A stretch of 64,000 nt of DNA from Paenibacillus lacisoli (GCF_030580655.1 NZ_JAUQTB010000002.1:1-64000); one strand, 5' to 3'. Counted from the stretch's first letter, positions 9,010 through 18,239 are shown. The notes: generated by a model from the sequence alone, not told the origin. A program made the numbers and translations.

Positions 9010-10100
9010 TATATGACGGATTGTAATATGAAGTGCGACACCTACTGGAAATAAATAAAAAATGGCCCATGGCCGGATTCGTGTAGAATGAAGTCACCAC
9101 AGCACCATTCACACAAGGAGAATCCAACCATGAGCTACAGACATCTTAGCGTAATCGAACGTAGCAAGCTAGAAATCCTCCACAGACATGGTAGAAGCTC
9201 AAGAGCCATTGCGAAAGAACTGGGTAGGCATCCATCAACGATTTGTCGTGAGTTTAGATCGTATGGCTTCATCACATCCATATCAGGCAGAACAAGCTCA
9301 GAATGCTTATGAGGAGCGTCGGAAGACTTCGGTTTCTCCAGGGAGATGGTCCGATGCCTTGGCTGCTTCACTGGAGGAAAAATTGGAGGCAACGTGGTCT
9401 CCAGAACTAATCACCGAACGTTTCCGCACCGAAGACGGCGTGTAGTCTCTTTCAAAACCATCTATCGCTGGATCTATGCAGGGCGCCTGGTTGAAGGCGT
9501 AATACAGGTTCTTCGGCATAAGGGGAAGCGTCAGAAACCCGAAGAAACGCGCGGTAAATTCGCGATTGGAAAGACTATTTCAGATCGCCCGAAAGAAGTC
9601 CGTTCCCGTGAAACGTTTGGGCACTGGGAACTGGATACTGTTGTATCCGGTCGTGGGAAAAGTAAGGGCTGCGTAGCAACGTTGATTGAACACAAAACAC
9701 GTCTATATACCGCTGTTTTCATGCCTGATCGCAACGCTTTGTCGATGGAGATTGCGCTCGGTGTAGCGATCTCACAGTATCCCACGGGAACCTTCCTCAC
9801 AGCCACGGCTGACCGAGGCAAGGAGTTTGCATGCTATGCCAATCTGGAAACCACCCATAGCCTACACGTTTATTTTGCTGATCCGGATTCATCCTGGCAA
9901 CGCGGTTCCAACGAGAATGCGAACGGATTACTTCAAGAGTTTTTCCCTAAAGGTACCGATCTCGCGGGGGTGAATGATGATAATCTCGCCCATTCACTCG
10001 ATCTAATAAATCACAGACCACGAAAATGCTTGGGTTGGAAGACCGCACACAAATCTTTCGCAGAAGAACTGTCGCACTTGGTCTGACAATCCGTCATATA
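9010..10100 (+). mobile_element. IS30-family insertion sequence, probably inactive
   Basis: The ends carry imperfect inverted repeats of about 27 bases. Left (9014-9040) reads TGACGGATTGT, six variable bases, AAGTGCGACA. The right end (10070-10096) gives TGACGGATTGT, six variable bases, AAGTGCGACA on the complement. TATA flanks both repeats (9010-9013 and 10097-10100), consistent with a short target duplication, although the sequence is palindromic so the exact edge is ambiguous. The transposase inside is frameshifted, so autonomous movement is unlikely. Confidence 0.85.
9130..10086 (+). pseudogene. IS30-family transposase, broken by two compensating frameshifts
   Basis: The start ATG at 9130 follows AAGGAGA. 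The N-terminal helix-turn-helix (HLSVIERSKLEILHRHG, then LGRHPSTICREF) is in one frame to about 9260. The next part (SHPYQAEQAQNAYEERR to WSPELITERF) is in the next frame. From about 9435 the original frame resumes with TIYRWIYAG and the DDE catalytic core. The three acidic residues appear in HWELDTVV, ATADRGKEF and GSNENANGLLQEF, matching the IS30 DDE pattern with its final Glu in a NENxNGLLR-like motif. Two indels that restore frame leave a shifted segment of about 55 codons. Programmed frameshifting is less likely because I see no slippery heptamer with a supporting hairpin at either junction. Confidence 0.85.
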
Positions 10101-10114
10101 CATCTTCCAACAAC

Positions 10115-10163
10115 ATAAAAAACCCACTCCTTGTATAGTCATTTTATACAAAAAGTGAGTTTA
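10115..10163 (-). terminator. Probable terminator downstream of yeeI
   Basis: On the minus strand the arms AACTCACT and AGTGGGTT enclose a second perfect stem (TTGTATA/TATACAA), followed by six T. It lies about 170 bases after the yeeI stop and just outside the right end of the IS element. Confidence 0.5.
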
Positions 10164-10334
10164 ACAAGCCGCTGCTTTTCAGTTGAATTAGAAGGACGTA
10201 TATCACCGTATTTATCAATTATAGTCAGCATGTTTATCCTCGCTGAATGAAATAAACGGTGAATTACGTCCAATTATTCAAAATCGAAAAGAAAGCAGAA
10301 CCATCAAATGCCGGAGGTAAATAGCTCGTAAAGC

Positions 10335-11054
10335 CTATTCCTCAAACTCAACGTTGTGATACACCTGCTGAACGTCTTCCAGATCCTCCAGCGCATCGAT
10401 CAGCTTCTCGAATTGTACAGCTGCATCGCCTTCCAGTGTCACATAGTTCTGTGCCAGCATGGTAAGCTCTGCTACAGTAAAGTCGGTGACGCCTGCATTC
10501 TTAAATGCTTCCTGTACAGCATGAAATTGATCCGGCTCTGCATATACGATAACTGCATCTTCTTCTTCAAGAATGTCTCGTACGTCAACGTCAGCTTCCA
10601 GCATGATTTCCAGCACTTCATCAGAAGTCTTGCCTTCTACACCGATGACGGCTGTCGGATCAAACATGTAAGCGACGGATCCGCTGACGCCCATATTACC
10701 GCCATTTTTGTTAAAAGCGGAACGGACTTCAGGAGCGGTACGGTTCACATTGTTCGTCAACGCATCCACGATAATCATAGAACCGCTCGGCCCGAAGCCT
10801 TCGTAGCGCAGCTCTTCATACATCTCGTCGCCGCTGCCTTTTGCTTTGTCCAGCGCCCGGTCAATAATGGCTTTCGGTACGTTATACGTTTTAGCTCGTT
10901 CCAGTACAACCTTAAGTGCACGGTTAGATTCTGGATCGGGCTCGCCCTTTTTAGCAGCTACATAGATTTCCACGCCAAATTTGGCGTAGACCCGGCTGGT
11001 GTTTGCGTCTTTCGAAGCTTTTTTCTCTTTAATATTATTCCATTTACGGCCCAT
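10335..11054 (-). CDS. yeeI: YebC/PmpR-family protein, YeeI type
   Basis: A 239-residue member of the YebC/PmpR family, described as DNA-binding regulators and, for some members, as ribosome-associated factors that relieve stalling. The N-terminus [18 protein letters not shown] is characteristic of the Bacillus YeeI branch rather than the second paralogue YrbC, which begins MAGHSKW. The conserved block [14 protein letters not shown] is present, as is the acidic C-terminus ([16 protein letters not shown]). I chose the ATG at 11054 because it gives the family N-terminus and has GAGAG upstream. A longer reading would add six unsupported residues. It stands alone, between the IS element and the pectin cluster, with normal composition for the core genome. 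Confidence 0.93.
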   Translation of the reverse strand: MGRKWNNIKEKKASKDANTSRVYAKFGVEIYVAAKKGEPDPESNRALKVVLERAKTYNVPKAIIDRALDKAKGSGDEMYEELRYEGFGPSGSMIIVDALTNNVNRTAPEVRSAFNKNGGNMGVSGSVAYMFDPTAVIGVEGKTSDEVLEIMLEADVDVRDILEEEDAVIVYAEPDQFHAVQEAFKNAGVTDFTVAELTMLAQNYVTLEGDAAVQFEKLIDALEDLEDVQQVYHNVEFEE

Positions 11055-11209
11055 AATATCGCTCTCTTTCACTTATGAATCTTGTACACTGGCATTCCTT
11101 GTCCCTGTACATTATATCTTCTGACGATAGGTTAAACAAGTTGTACGGCCTGTTTCTTAGAAACATATAGAAGCCGGACTGCACCTGCAGACCGGCAGTT
11201 CCATCCGGA

Positions 11210-12226
11210 TCACCAATCGGTTCCAGATGAATTTTTTGAAATAAATTCGGATCCCGCCAATACATCTTCTCTCCTGGGTGCACCTTCACCGGATGAGTTC
11301 ACATAGGCCCACCCGACTCTTGAAACGGGATTTTTTATCGCCGATACGGTTCCCCATTCCTTGTAGATGACCGTCGCTTCGTTCTCCGGACGGTCCCAGT
11401 TGTGCCACCCCTCAGGATGAAGATGCGATTCCATTCGGCAATTTACAAATTCGGTCTTTGCAAAAGGCCGCCACGGGCGTCCCAGATAGACAGGTCCCGT
11501 ATCCCCTTGAGCAGAAAGATAACAGCGGTTCAGGACATACCCATATGGCTGATCCTGAGGGGTCGAAGCCGCGGTAATATATCCTTCTGCTCCACGATAA
11601 TGAGGCAGGCTGATCATCTGACAGTGATCAAACCAGGCGGCAGCACCGCCGAATATGAAATCAACAGTTCCCTCAATGACACAATACTCATACAGCTGCC
11701 TGCAGATCCGATGCTTTTCACGTAAAGGGATTCCCTCAAAAGGTTTACCCTCCTTTGTAGAAGGCGGCAGCGGTCCGGTAAACAAAGTGTCCTGATACCC
11801 CTTAAATGTGCAGTAACGAAACACTGCCTCATCGCAGTGGGCATAGACAGCCAGCGCCTGGCCGATCTCCGGACCTTGCCCTGCACTGTTCGTGACGGTT
11901 ATGTTCTCCATGATTATTTTTCGTCCGCCCAGAAATAGCGTAGGGGTAGCAAATGTTCCAATAGGCTGCCCGGAGGCATCCTTTTGTCTAGCGCAGGTAT
12001 TCATCCGGATCTCTACCTCACCCAAGCCCTTGATATGCAGATAGGATCGGTATATTTTGACCGCTTCTTCATAGACTCCCGGCATAATATACAGCACATC
12101 CAAATGTTCGTTCACATCGCCGCTCTCATCCGCAGTTCCGTTCCACGTCCGCTCCAGCGCATCCACCGCCTCCTGGATTTTTGAATAATCACAGTATGGC
12201 TCCGGACCCACCCAGACTTCAGCCAT
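11210..12226 (-). CDS. Pectinesterase (CE8), cytoplasmic
   Basis: A 338-residue pectin methylesterase that removes methyl groups from homogalacturonan and makes it accessible to polygalacturonase. The right-handed beta-helix family motifs are present. GQALAVYAHCD and GYQDTLF carry the first catalytic Asp (about residue 151). GTVDFIFGGAAAWF carries the second, and YLGRPWRPFAKTEF the catalytic Arg. No signal peptide is visible, so it should act on imported oligosaccharides. It is the last gene of the minus-strand pectin operon, 36 bases after the alpha/beta hydrolase. It differs clearly from the second pectinesterase at 15721, with a long loop after QDTLF (PPSTKEGKPFEG), so the pair may divide substrates by size or methylation pattern. 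Confidence 0.9.
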   Translation of the reverse strand: MAEVWVGPEPYCDYSKIQEAVDALERTWNGTADESGDVNEHLDVLYIMPGVYEEAVKIYRSYLHIKGLGEVEIRMNTCARQKDASGQPIGTFATPTLFLGGRKIIMENITVTNSAGQGPEIGQALAVYAHCDEAVFRYCTFKGYQDTLFTGPLPPSTKEGKPFEGIPLREKHRICRQLYEYCVIEGTVDFIFGGAAAWFDHCQMISLPHYRGAEGYITAASTPQDQPYGYVLNRCYLSAQGDTGPVYLGRPWRPFAKTEFVNCRMESHLHPEGWHNWDRPENEATVIYKEWGTVSAIKNPVSRVGWAYVNSSGEGAPRREDVLAGSEFISKNSSGTDW

Positions 12227-12262
12227 AGATTCACCTCCCTGATTGCCGGTGTGTGAGTGTTT

Positions 12263-13165
12263 TTATAAGTGTTTTGCCAAAAAGACCTTCCAACGCTTCC
12301 GCATCTCCGCGGTCTCCATATGACCTCCACCACCACTTACAGCGTGCCAATGGTCCTTCACTCCTGCCTCGGCATAGGCCCGGCTCAAGCCTTCATCCAG
12401 CAGCTGTATTCCTTCAGGTGGGCAGAGACGGTCTTGCGTACCGTTCAAGCTCATACGCGGCCTGGGTACAATCCGCTTTTGTATGTCCAGCGTAGTGAAG
12501 AATTTCAGCAGGCCCGGTACATAGGAGTAAAAGCCATGGTGGTCCAATCCCCGCTTTTGCAAAAGCGTATGGGCATCCACCTGCCCGCACAGATCAACCG
12601 TCACCTTAATCCGTTCATCCAAAGCGGCCAGCCACCAGGCCATCAGACCGCCCATAGACATGCCAATGGTTGCAGTCCGGTTCATATCAAACTCTTCCCG
12701 GGTCTCCAGATAATCCAGCAGTCTGCGGCTGTCATACAGCATCATGCCCCACAGCACGCGTCCCTGCCACAGCATTTCCTTCACTAATTCGCTTTCCGTC
12801 TTGCCTGACCGTTCATTGAAACCCCACATATCAATACAGCAGGCGGCATACCCCATACCGGTTAATGTCCGGGCGAACGATGGCTGCTGAAGGTAGCTGC
12901 TGCTTTCCGTAAATTCACGCCGCCCCATATTATAATTGCCGCCATGAGAATGATTGAAGATCACGATCGGATACGGCGGTTTCACGTGCAGGGGAACAGC
13001 GATGGAAGCGGGTACGGACTGAATTCCATTCAGATCAAGCAGCCAAGTCTCCAGCCGATAACCCTCCTGTTCCTCTTCATTCAGCTTTTCGCTGTGAATC
13101 GAACCGCCATTCGGAAGATCACCCAGCAGCTTCAACAGCGGATCTGTTTGTAATGAATCCGACAT
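12263..13165 (-). CDS. Alpha/beta hydrolase, probable esterase of the pectin operon
   Basis: A 300-residue alpha/beta hydrolase of the dienelactone hydrolase/acetyl-esterase type. The oxyanion-side motif NHSHGGNYNMG is near residue 70. The nucleophile elbow GMSMGG is near 168, the acid lies in GTQDRLCPP near 245, and the histidine lies in GGGGHMET near 282. No signal peptide is seen. Its start lies just past the stop of the GH28 gene (3-base gap), so it is translationally linked to the polygalacturonase. In this setting a role in removing acetyl or other ester groups from pectic oligosaccharides is likely, but the substrate cannot be read from the sequence. Confidence 0.8.
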   Translation of the reverse strand: MSDSLQTDPLLKLLGDLPNGGSIHSEKLNEEEQEGYRLETWLLDLNGIQSVPASIAVPLHVKPPYPIVIFNHSHGGNYNMGRREFTESSSYLQQPSFARTLTGMGYAACCIDMWGFNERSGKTESELVKEMLWQGRVLWGMMLYDSRRLLDYLETREEFDMNRTATIGMSMGGLMAWWLAALDERIKVTVDLCGQVDAHTLLQKRGLDHHGFYSYVPGLLKFFTTLDIQKRIVPRPRMSLNGTQDRLCPPEGIQLLDEGLSRAYAEAGVKDHWHAVSGGGGHMETAEMRKRWKVFLAKHL

Positions 13166-13168
13166 CAG

Positions 13169-14539
13169 CTACACTTCCTGTTCACTAAGGTCCAGCTGCG
13201 GCGGCGGTGCGCTGACCGATTCAACGAGCGGCTGGTTATTGCTAGTTCCTTTGGACCTGCAGTCCTCGACTTCAACGTCTTCGCCATTCTCGATATAGAA
13301 GGCCGGCCCTTCATGGTTCTCGATGGTAACCTGCCGGAAGCTCACTTCCCGCACATTACCTAGATAGAACCCTCGTCCGGCCATGTCTTCAATGCCTGAC
13401 ATCATGGCAGGACGTCCGGGTTTCGGATTGTTTGCCATGGAAATGGCAATGTTATTGAAGGTGATCTCCGATATATACTGCTCCGCCAGCCCGTACATAA
13501 AGCCTGCGGCAGCGTGGACCTCCCGTGCGGTAATATCAGAGAAATGAATCCGGCGGAAAGACGGCGTTTCGGACGTAACCGGATATGGATTTTTATCCCA
13601 CACATATTTATCTTTCCCGCGCGGACCGCAGAAATAATAGAGATTCAGGATGAACGGGCAGATAACATTCTCCATGATAATGTTGCTGACCCGCACATCT
13701 TCCACTACACCGCCGCGTCCCCGTCTCGATTTCAAGCGGATTCCCCGGTCAGTCTGTTGGAAAATACAGTTGCTGATGACGACATTGCGAATATTCCCGC
13801 TCATTTCACTGCCCAACACAACGCCGCCATGACCGTGAATCATCGTACAATTCGTAATGGTTATATTCTCGCAAGGGATCCGGTCAGGGGTATCTTCGGT
13901 CCCCGCCTTGATCGCAATACAGTCGTCCCCGACATCGATGTGACAATTGCTGATCCGCACATTACTGCAGGACTCCGGATCAATTCCGTCTGTATTGGGT
14001 GAATCAGCCGGGTTCAGGATGGATACATTGTCGATCGTAACATCACGGCAGTTTATCGGGTTAACCGTCCAGCTCGGGGAGTTTAACAACGTCAGATCCC
14101 GAAGCGTAATCCGCCGGCAGCTGTCAAAACTGATCATTTTGGGGCGAGGATACTGCAGTAGTCCCCGGTGCTGGCGGAACAGCTCCCACCATGGGGCGCC
14201 ATTGCCATCGAGTGTACCCGCACCGCTTACACTTACATTTTCAAGATTTTGTCCGAAGATACAGGATGCGTATACTTGCCGATCCACCCCTTCCCAGCGT
14301 GATGCCACAACCGGGTAATCTTTAGGATCACTGCTGAACGACAAAACGGCACCAGGGCTCAGATGAAGTTCAATATGACTTTTCATCATAATAGCTCCAG
14401 TTCGATAGGTACCCGCCGGGATGTACACCTGGCCTCCCCCTTGATCACTGGCCGCCTGGATGGCCGCCGCAATCGCCTGAGTAGAGAGCTTCTCGCTGTT
14501 GCGGAAAGCACCGTAGTCGTCAATATTGTATACACTCAT
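13169..14539 (-). CDS. Glycoside hydrolase family 28 polygalacturonase
   Basis: A 456-residue GH28 enzyme that hydrolyses galacturonan. The family motifs appear in order: NTDGIDPES (about 182), DDCIAIKAG with the paired aspartates (about 205), GHGGVVLGSEMSG with the conserved His (about 235), and RGIRLKSRRGRGG (about 265), which carries the substrate-binding RxK. It begins MSVYNIDDYGAF, where extracellular homologues have a signal peptide, so it is predicted to be cytoplasmic. The RBS GGAAGGGAG precedes the ATG. It lies between the GH105 gene (22-base gap) and the esterase gene. Whether it acts as an exo- or endo-enzyme is not certain. Exo action on short imported oligomers fits the context. 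Confidence 0.92.
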   Translation of the reverse strand: MSVYNIDDYGAFRNSEKLSTQAIAAAIQAASDQGGGQVYIPAGTYRTGAIMMKSHIELHLSPGAVLSFSSDPKDYPVVASRWEGVDRQVYASCIFGQNLENVSVSGAGTLDGNGAPWWELFRQHRGLLQYPRPKMISFDSCRRITLRDLTLLNSPSWTVNPINCRDVTIDNVSILNPADSPNTDGIDPESCSNVRISNCHIDVGDDCIAIKAGTEDTPDRIPCENITITNCTMIHGHGGVVLGSEMSGNIRNVVISNCIFQQTDRGIRLKSRRGRGGVVEDVRVSNIIMENVICPFILNLYYFCGPRGKDKYVWDKNPYPVTSETPSFRRIHFSDITAREVHAAAGFMYGLAEQYISEITFNNIAISMANNPKPGRPAMMSGIEDMAGRGFYLGNVREVSFRQVTIENHEGPAFYIENGEDVEVEDCRSKGTSNNQPLVESVSAPPPQLDLSEQEV

Positions 14540-14561
14540 CGTTCATGCTCCCTTCCGTTCT

Positions 14562-15677
14562 CTATTCAGTCATGTATTCATAAGCCGCACATGCTTTGAG
14601 AAAAGCACCCAGCCCCTTCTGGTCATTCGTCACGATAGGTTCACTAATATAATAAGCAAAGGTTCCGTCCCTGCGGTCCTGGCCGCCAAGACCTGCCACC
14701 TGGCATACCTTGTTGAGATTCACCCAGCCGTTCTTCGTCATGAGCACAAATTCCGTGATCAGTCCGTTAAATCCGCGGTCAAGCGAAGCCTTCCAACGGC
14801 TGCGCTCCAGCAGCCCCAGTTTTATTCCCTTGGCCAGCGCATATACAATCATGCTGGAAGCGGAGGCCTCGAGATAATTGCCTTTAGCCTGTGGTTGATT
14901 AAGCACCTGATACCAGACACCGCTTCCCTGATCCTGAACACGTTCAAGCGCCGTCAGAGTCCGCTTCAGAATTCCGCTCAATGTATCATAGTCAACATGT
15001 TCCCTGGGAAGCAGCTCGAGTACATCCACAAGCGCCATCACAAACCAGCCGAGTGAACGCCCCCAGAAGTTCTCGGACAAGCCGCTCTCGGGGTGGCACC
15101 AAGGCTGTACTTTCTTCTCATCCCAGGCATGGAACAGGAGGCCGGTTTCCGGGTCGCGGGTATGCTGCTCGCAGAGGATGAACTGGCGTGTTACATCGGA
15201 CAGATCCCCTTCAGGTTCATAACTGAGCAGAAACTCCAGGTAAAAGGGTGCGCCCATATATAATCCATCCAGCCAAATCTGATAGGGATAAATCTGCTTG
15301 TGCCAGAATGCCCCCTCTGAGGTTCTAGGATGGTCCTTGAGCTGCGCCCGCAGCCGATCCGCCGCTGCACGGTACTTGGCTTCTCCGGTCTCACGATGAA
15401 GAACGAACAGCAGCTTCCCTGTATTAATGTGATCAATATTATATTCGTCTGCACGGTATCCAGTAATGGAACCGTCATCATTAATAAAGTGATCCATATT
15501 GGAGCGAATGAATTCCAGATACGACGGATTTCCGGTCTGACGCCACAAAGACTCAAACCCTTTCAACACAACTCCGTAATCATAAGACCACTTGCCGTTA
15601 TATCCCAGATCCTCATATAGACGCGGTGTCCGTTCCATAATCGATTCTGCCGTCTTTACTGCCCATGTGCTGCTCAT
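14562..15677 (-). CDS. Glycoside hydrolase family 105 unsaturated rhamnogalacturonyl hydrolase
   Basis: A 371-residue protein of the YteR/GH105 family. These enzymes hydrate and release the unsaturated galacturonyl residue left at the non-reducing end by pectate or rhamnogalacturonan lyases. The motif PYQIWLDGLYMGAPF contains the catalytic Asp (Asp143 in YteR). The (alpha/alpha)6-barrel blocks GLSENFWGRSLGW and NYLEASASSM are present. The length matches YteR (373). I chose the ATG at 15677 with AGGGA upstream. The GTG five codons earlier has its AGAAG directly adjoining. It has no signal peptide, as expected for an intracellular enzyme. Its presence implies lyase products enter the cell, although no lyase gene is in the window. 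Confidence 0.9.
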   Translation of the reverse strand: MSSTWAVKTAESIMERTPRLYEDLGYNGKWSYDYGVVLKGFESLWRQTGNPSYLEFIRSNMDHFINDDGSITGYRADEYNIDHINTGKLLFVLHRETGEAKYRAAADRLRAQLKDHPRTSEGAFWHKQIYPYQIWLDGLYMGAPFYLEFLLSYEPEGDLSDVTRQFILCEQHTRDPETGLLFHAWDEKKVQPWCHPESGLSENFWGRSLGWFVMALVDVLELLPREHVDYDTLSGILKRTLTALERVQDQGSGVWYQVLNQPQAKGNYLEASASSMIVYALAKGIKLGLLERSRWKASLDRGFNGLITEFVLMTKNGWVNLNKVCQVAGLGGQDRRDGTFAYYISEPIVTNDQKGLGAFLKACAAYEYMTE

Positions 15678-15720
15678 GCCCGTTTCCCTCACCTTCTGTT
15701 GATAATGTTAAGTCTTCCTT

Positions 15721-16659
15721 TTATGATTTCGCCCACCATACTTCGGGACCGAGACAGGCTTCCACTCGAAATGTACCTGCCTCCTCATCGGTCAGCTGAG
15801 AGGCCCATGACACCCGCTCATCCGCCGCTGCCCCGGGTCCTTCAGAGGCGTATTCTGCATACCTCACTGTAGTTCGGACCGCCTGTGTCTTATCCCAGTC
15901 ATGCCAACCTTCGCGTTTGATATGATCTCCCATCCAGCAGCGAAGGAAAACGGTCCGGGCATAATCTCTCCAGGGTCTTCCCAGATAGACACTGTCTTCA
16001 CCAGCATCACTGATCAGACGGCACCGATGAAACACCAGACCCACCTGATGATCCATTGGGGTAGCCGCAGCCGTAATATAGCCGTTCACCGCTTGACCCT
16101 GATCTACACTAACAATGTCACAGGCTTCAAACCAAGCTGTTCCGGAGCCGAATATAAAGTCGATGTCACCGACAATTCGGCAGTTCTCCAAATAAATTCG
16201 CCCCGTTATATTCTGCTCTGCCTCTTTCGGCCTGCCGAGATATAAAGTATCCTGACGGGCACGAAATACGCAATTTCTGAATTTGATCCGATCTGCATCA
16301 ACATATACCGCCACAGCCTGACCAACCTCTTCGCCGCTGCCGGCATCATTTTCCAGCTCAAATCCGGTTAGAGATACATCATTTCCTGTAACATAGACGC
16401 TGGCCGTAGCAAATGTCCCCATTGGTTTACCGTCTGCGTTTGGTTTGCGAGCAAAATCGCTCCAAGTAATAAGGACCGGACCTTCAGCAATGAATTCAAC
16501 GTTCGGCTTATTGATGTACAGCTTTTCACGGTAGGTGCCTGCCATAACTCGGATGGTGATTCTGTCCTTATTTAGCTGTGGTATATGGTCTACAGCTGCC
16601 TGAATCGTACGAAAAGCCCCCGGATCACCATCCGAACACACAATTAAAGTGGGAGACAT
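15721..16659 (-). CDS. Pectinesterase (CE8), second copy
   Basis: A 312-residue pectin methylesterase. The catalytic Asp lies in ARQDTLYLG (about 138), the second Asp in GDIDFIFGSGTAWFE (about 163), and the Arg in VYLGRPWRDYARTVF (about 226). It has the usual family ending with RVSWASQLTDEEA. No signal peptide is visible. The start ATG has AAAGGGG twelve bases upstream, slightly distant. It is the first enzyme gene behind the solute-binding protein gene, separated by a strong hairpin, so its expression may be lower than that of the binding protein. It is a distant paralogue of the pectinesterase at 11210. Confidence 0.9.
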   Translation of the reverse strand: MSPTLIVCSDGDPGAFRTIQAAVDHIPQLNKDRITIRVMAGTYREKLYINKPNVEFIAEGPVLITWSDFARKPNADGKPMGTFATASVYVTGNDVSLTGFELENDAGSGEEVGQAVAVYVDADRIKFRNCVFRARQDTLYLGRPKEAEQNITGRIYLENCRIVGDIDFIFGSGTAWFEACDIVSVDQGQAVNGYITAAATPMDHQVGLVFHRCRLISDAGEDSVYLGRPWRDYARTVFLRCWMGDHIKREGWHDWDKTQAVRTTVRYAEYASEGPGAAADERVSWASQLTDEEAGTFRVEACLGPEVWWAKS

Positions 16660-16688
16660 GCAGCTTCTGTACCCCTTTCATTAGAACT

Positions 16689-16713
16689 CATCCCACCCTG
16701 GAGGGGTGGGATG
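16689..16713 (-). terminator. Intercistronic hairpin behind the solute-binding protein gene
   Basis: CATCCCACCC and GGGTGGGATG form a perfect 10-base-pair stem with a 5-base loop. There is no T run on the minus strand, so it looks more like an mRNA-stabilising or partial-termination hairpin than a full terminator. It sits in the 71-base gap between the binding-protein stop and the pectinesterase start. Confidence 0.6.
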
Positions 16714-16730
16714 AACAAAGAATGATGCGC

Positions 16731-18239
16731 TTATTTCTTGGCTTTCGCGTAAGCCTCTTCGTATTCCTGGGTAATTTGATCTCCACCCTGTTTCTTCCAG
16801 CTGCTCACAGCATCCTTGAAGCCCGCTTCATCAATTTCACCCATAATAAATTTGAAGGTTGCATCGGTAATGATCTTCTGAAGCTCTGTCCCCTTTTCGT
16901 TCATCGTTGCAGAATCAAGCGGAACTGTTGGGTCAAGGACGGCAAACTTGTCGTTTTCACGTATGAGCTCATTGGACATTTGTTTCTCGGCATCTGCATC
17001 CTTCAGATCATACGTTACTTCGCTTGGCCGGGAGCTGGCGAATGGCTGAACATCGGCCTGCCACAGATCTTTGTTGATGACCTTGAATGCTCCATTGGCA
17101 TCAATTTCATAATGGGTCCCTTCAATACCACCAGTCATGAGCATAAACACCTTCTCGTCCATCAGATCGTTGACGAATTTCAGCAGACGCTTCAGCTCGG
17201 CTTCACTTTTCACTTCCGATTTCGGGAACGCCAGCAGACCGCCGACACCGCTTCCTTCAGACCAGATGTGATATTGGCCGTCCCCTTTGGATATTTTGTT
17301 GACCGGAACCAGCTTCATGTTCGGCTGCAGTCCCTGTGACAGGTTGTGAAGATTGAGGATATCGACCATCCCTGTATAAATGCCGGTTTTACCCTGAGCG
17401 AACTGCTGCTGCTGATCTGTCTTCGCCGTTACGGCAAAGTCCTTGGCCAGATAACCATTCTGGTACAGCTTATGCGAGTAGTTCATGGTATCAAGATATT
17501 CTTGTGTATCAAACTCTGGCGTGAACTTGCCTGCATCGTCCACTTTCCAGCCATTTGGTGTGCCAAAATAGGAACTTAAAGTCTTGAAACTGCTGTAGCG
17601 CAGGTCCGAACGATCACCGAATCCGACCGTATCCTTTTTGCCGTTGCCGTCCGGATCATCCTCTGTAAACGCTCTCGCAACTTCGTACAGCTCATCCAGC
17701 GTTGTAGGCACCTTGAGTCCCAGCTTATCCAGCCAATCCTGACGGATGACAAATCCGGAACGGGCTAGATTTTTTTGGAAAGGAACTCCGTATAACACAC
17801 CATCTACCGATGCGGCCTCACGGACTTTGGCCGGGATATTTTTCAGATTACTGAACTCATCCAAGTAAGGACCCACATCCCAGAACAGGCCTGACTTAAG
17901 CGAGCTGCGGACAGATGAATTGCTCATCATGGTCAGGGTTACGATGTCTGCCAGTTGACCAGATGCTAATGAAGTGGTAATGCGTTCTTCCTTGGAGGCG
18001 TCAGGCACCCAGTTGAAGGTAATTTTGGACTTGGTGTACTCTTCGATCTTGCTCTTCACTACATCGGTAGGCGGGGAAGCCGTATGCAGAATGTTCAGCC
18101 ATGTCAGATTGACAGTTGAATTGTAATCATAGTTCTGGTCTGCCGATGCGCCTTCTTTACTTTTCTCTCCGCCGCAGCCGGTCAGCAATACCCCCGTTAA
18201 CATCATCCCTGCAAGAACACCGCTTAACATTTTTTTCAT
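16731..18239 (-). CDS. Extracellular sugar-binding lipoprotein of an ABC transporter (LplA-like)
   Basis: A 502-residue family 1 solute-binding protein. The signal peptide ends in the lipobox LLTG-C (Cys22), so it should be anchored in the membrane outer leaflet. The mature part has the features of the large LplA/YtcQ group that serves oligo-uronide importers, for example WLDKLGLKVPTTLDELYEVARAF around residue 170, and a Lys/Asp-rich C-terminus (KKQGGDQITQEYEEAYAKAKK). RBS AAAGGAG precedes the ATG. It is encoded downstream of one permease gene, ahead of two pectinesterases, GH105 and GH28, which points to pectic oligosaccharides as ligand. No ATPase gene is nearby. In Bacillus such importers share the MsmX ATPase encoded elsewhere. 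Confidence 0.9.
   Translation of the reverse strand: MKKMLSGVLAGMMLTGVLLTGCGGEKSKEGASADQNYDYNSTVNLTWLNILHTASPPTDVVKSKIEEYTKSKITFNWVPDASKEERITTSLASGQLADIVTLTMMSNSSVRSSLKSGLFWDVGPYLDEFSNLKNIPAKVREAASVDGVLYGVPFQKNLARSGFVIRQDWLDKLGLKVPTTLDELYEVARAFTEDDPDGNGKKDTVGFGDRSDLRYSSFKTLSSYFGTPNGWKVDDAGKFTPEFDTQEYLDTMNYSHKLYQNGYLAKDFAVTAKTDQQQQFAQGKTGIYTGMVDILNLHNLSQGLQPNMKLVPVNKISKGDGQYHIWSEGSGVGGLLAFPKSEVKSEAELKRLLKFVNDLMDEKVFMLMTGGIEGTHYEIDANGAFKVINKDLWQADVQPFASSRPSEVTYDLKDADAEKQMSNELIRENDKFAVLDPTVPLDSATMNEKGTELQKIITDATFKFIMGEIDEAGFKDAVSSWKKQGGDQITQEYEEAYAKAKK

Noticed and set aside
10356..11078. Plus-strand ORF of 240 codons opposite yeeI
   Set aside because: It mirrors yeeI in the antisense frame, has no ribosome binding site and reads as Phe/Ile/His-rich text with no domain.
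11044..11289. Possible frameshifted C-terminus of the pectinesterase at 11210
   Set aside because: The annotated frame ends with a family-like REDVLAG segment, so no frameshift is needed; the other frame has no pectinesterase features.
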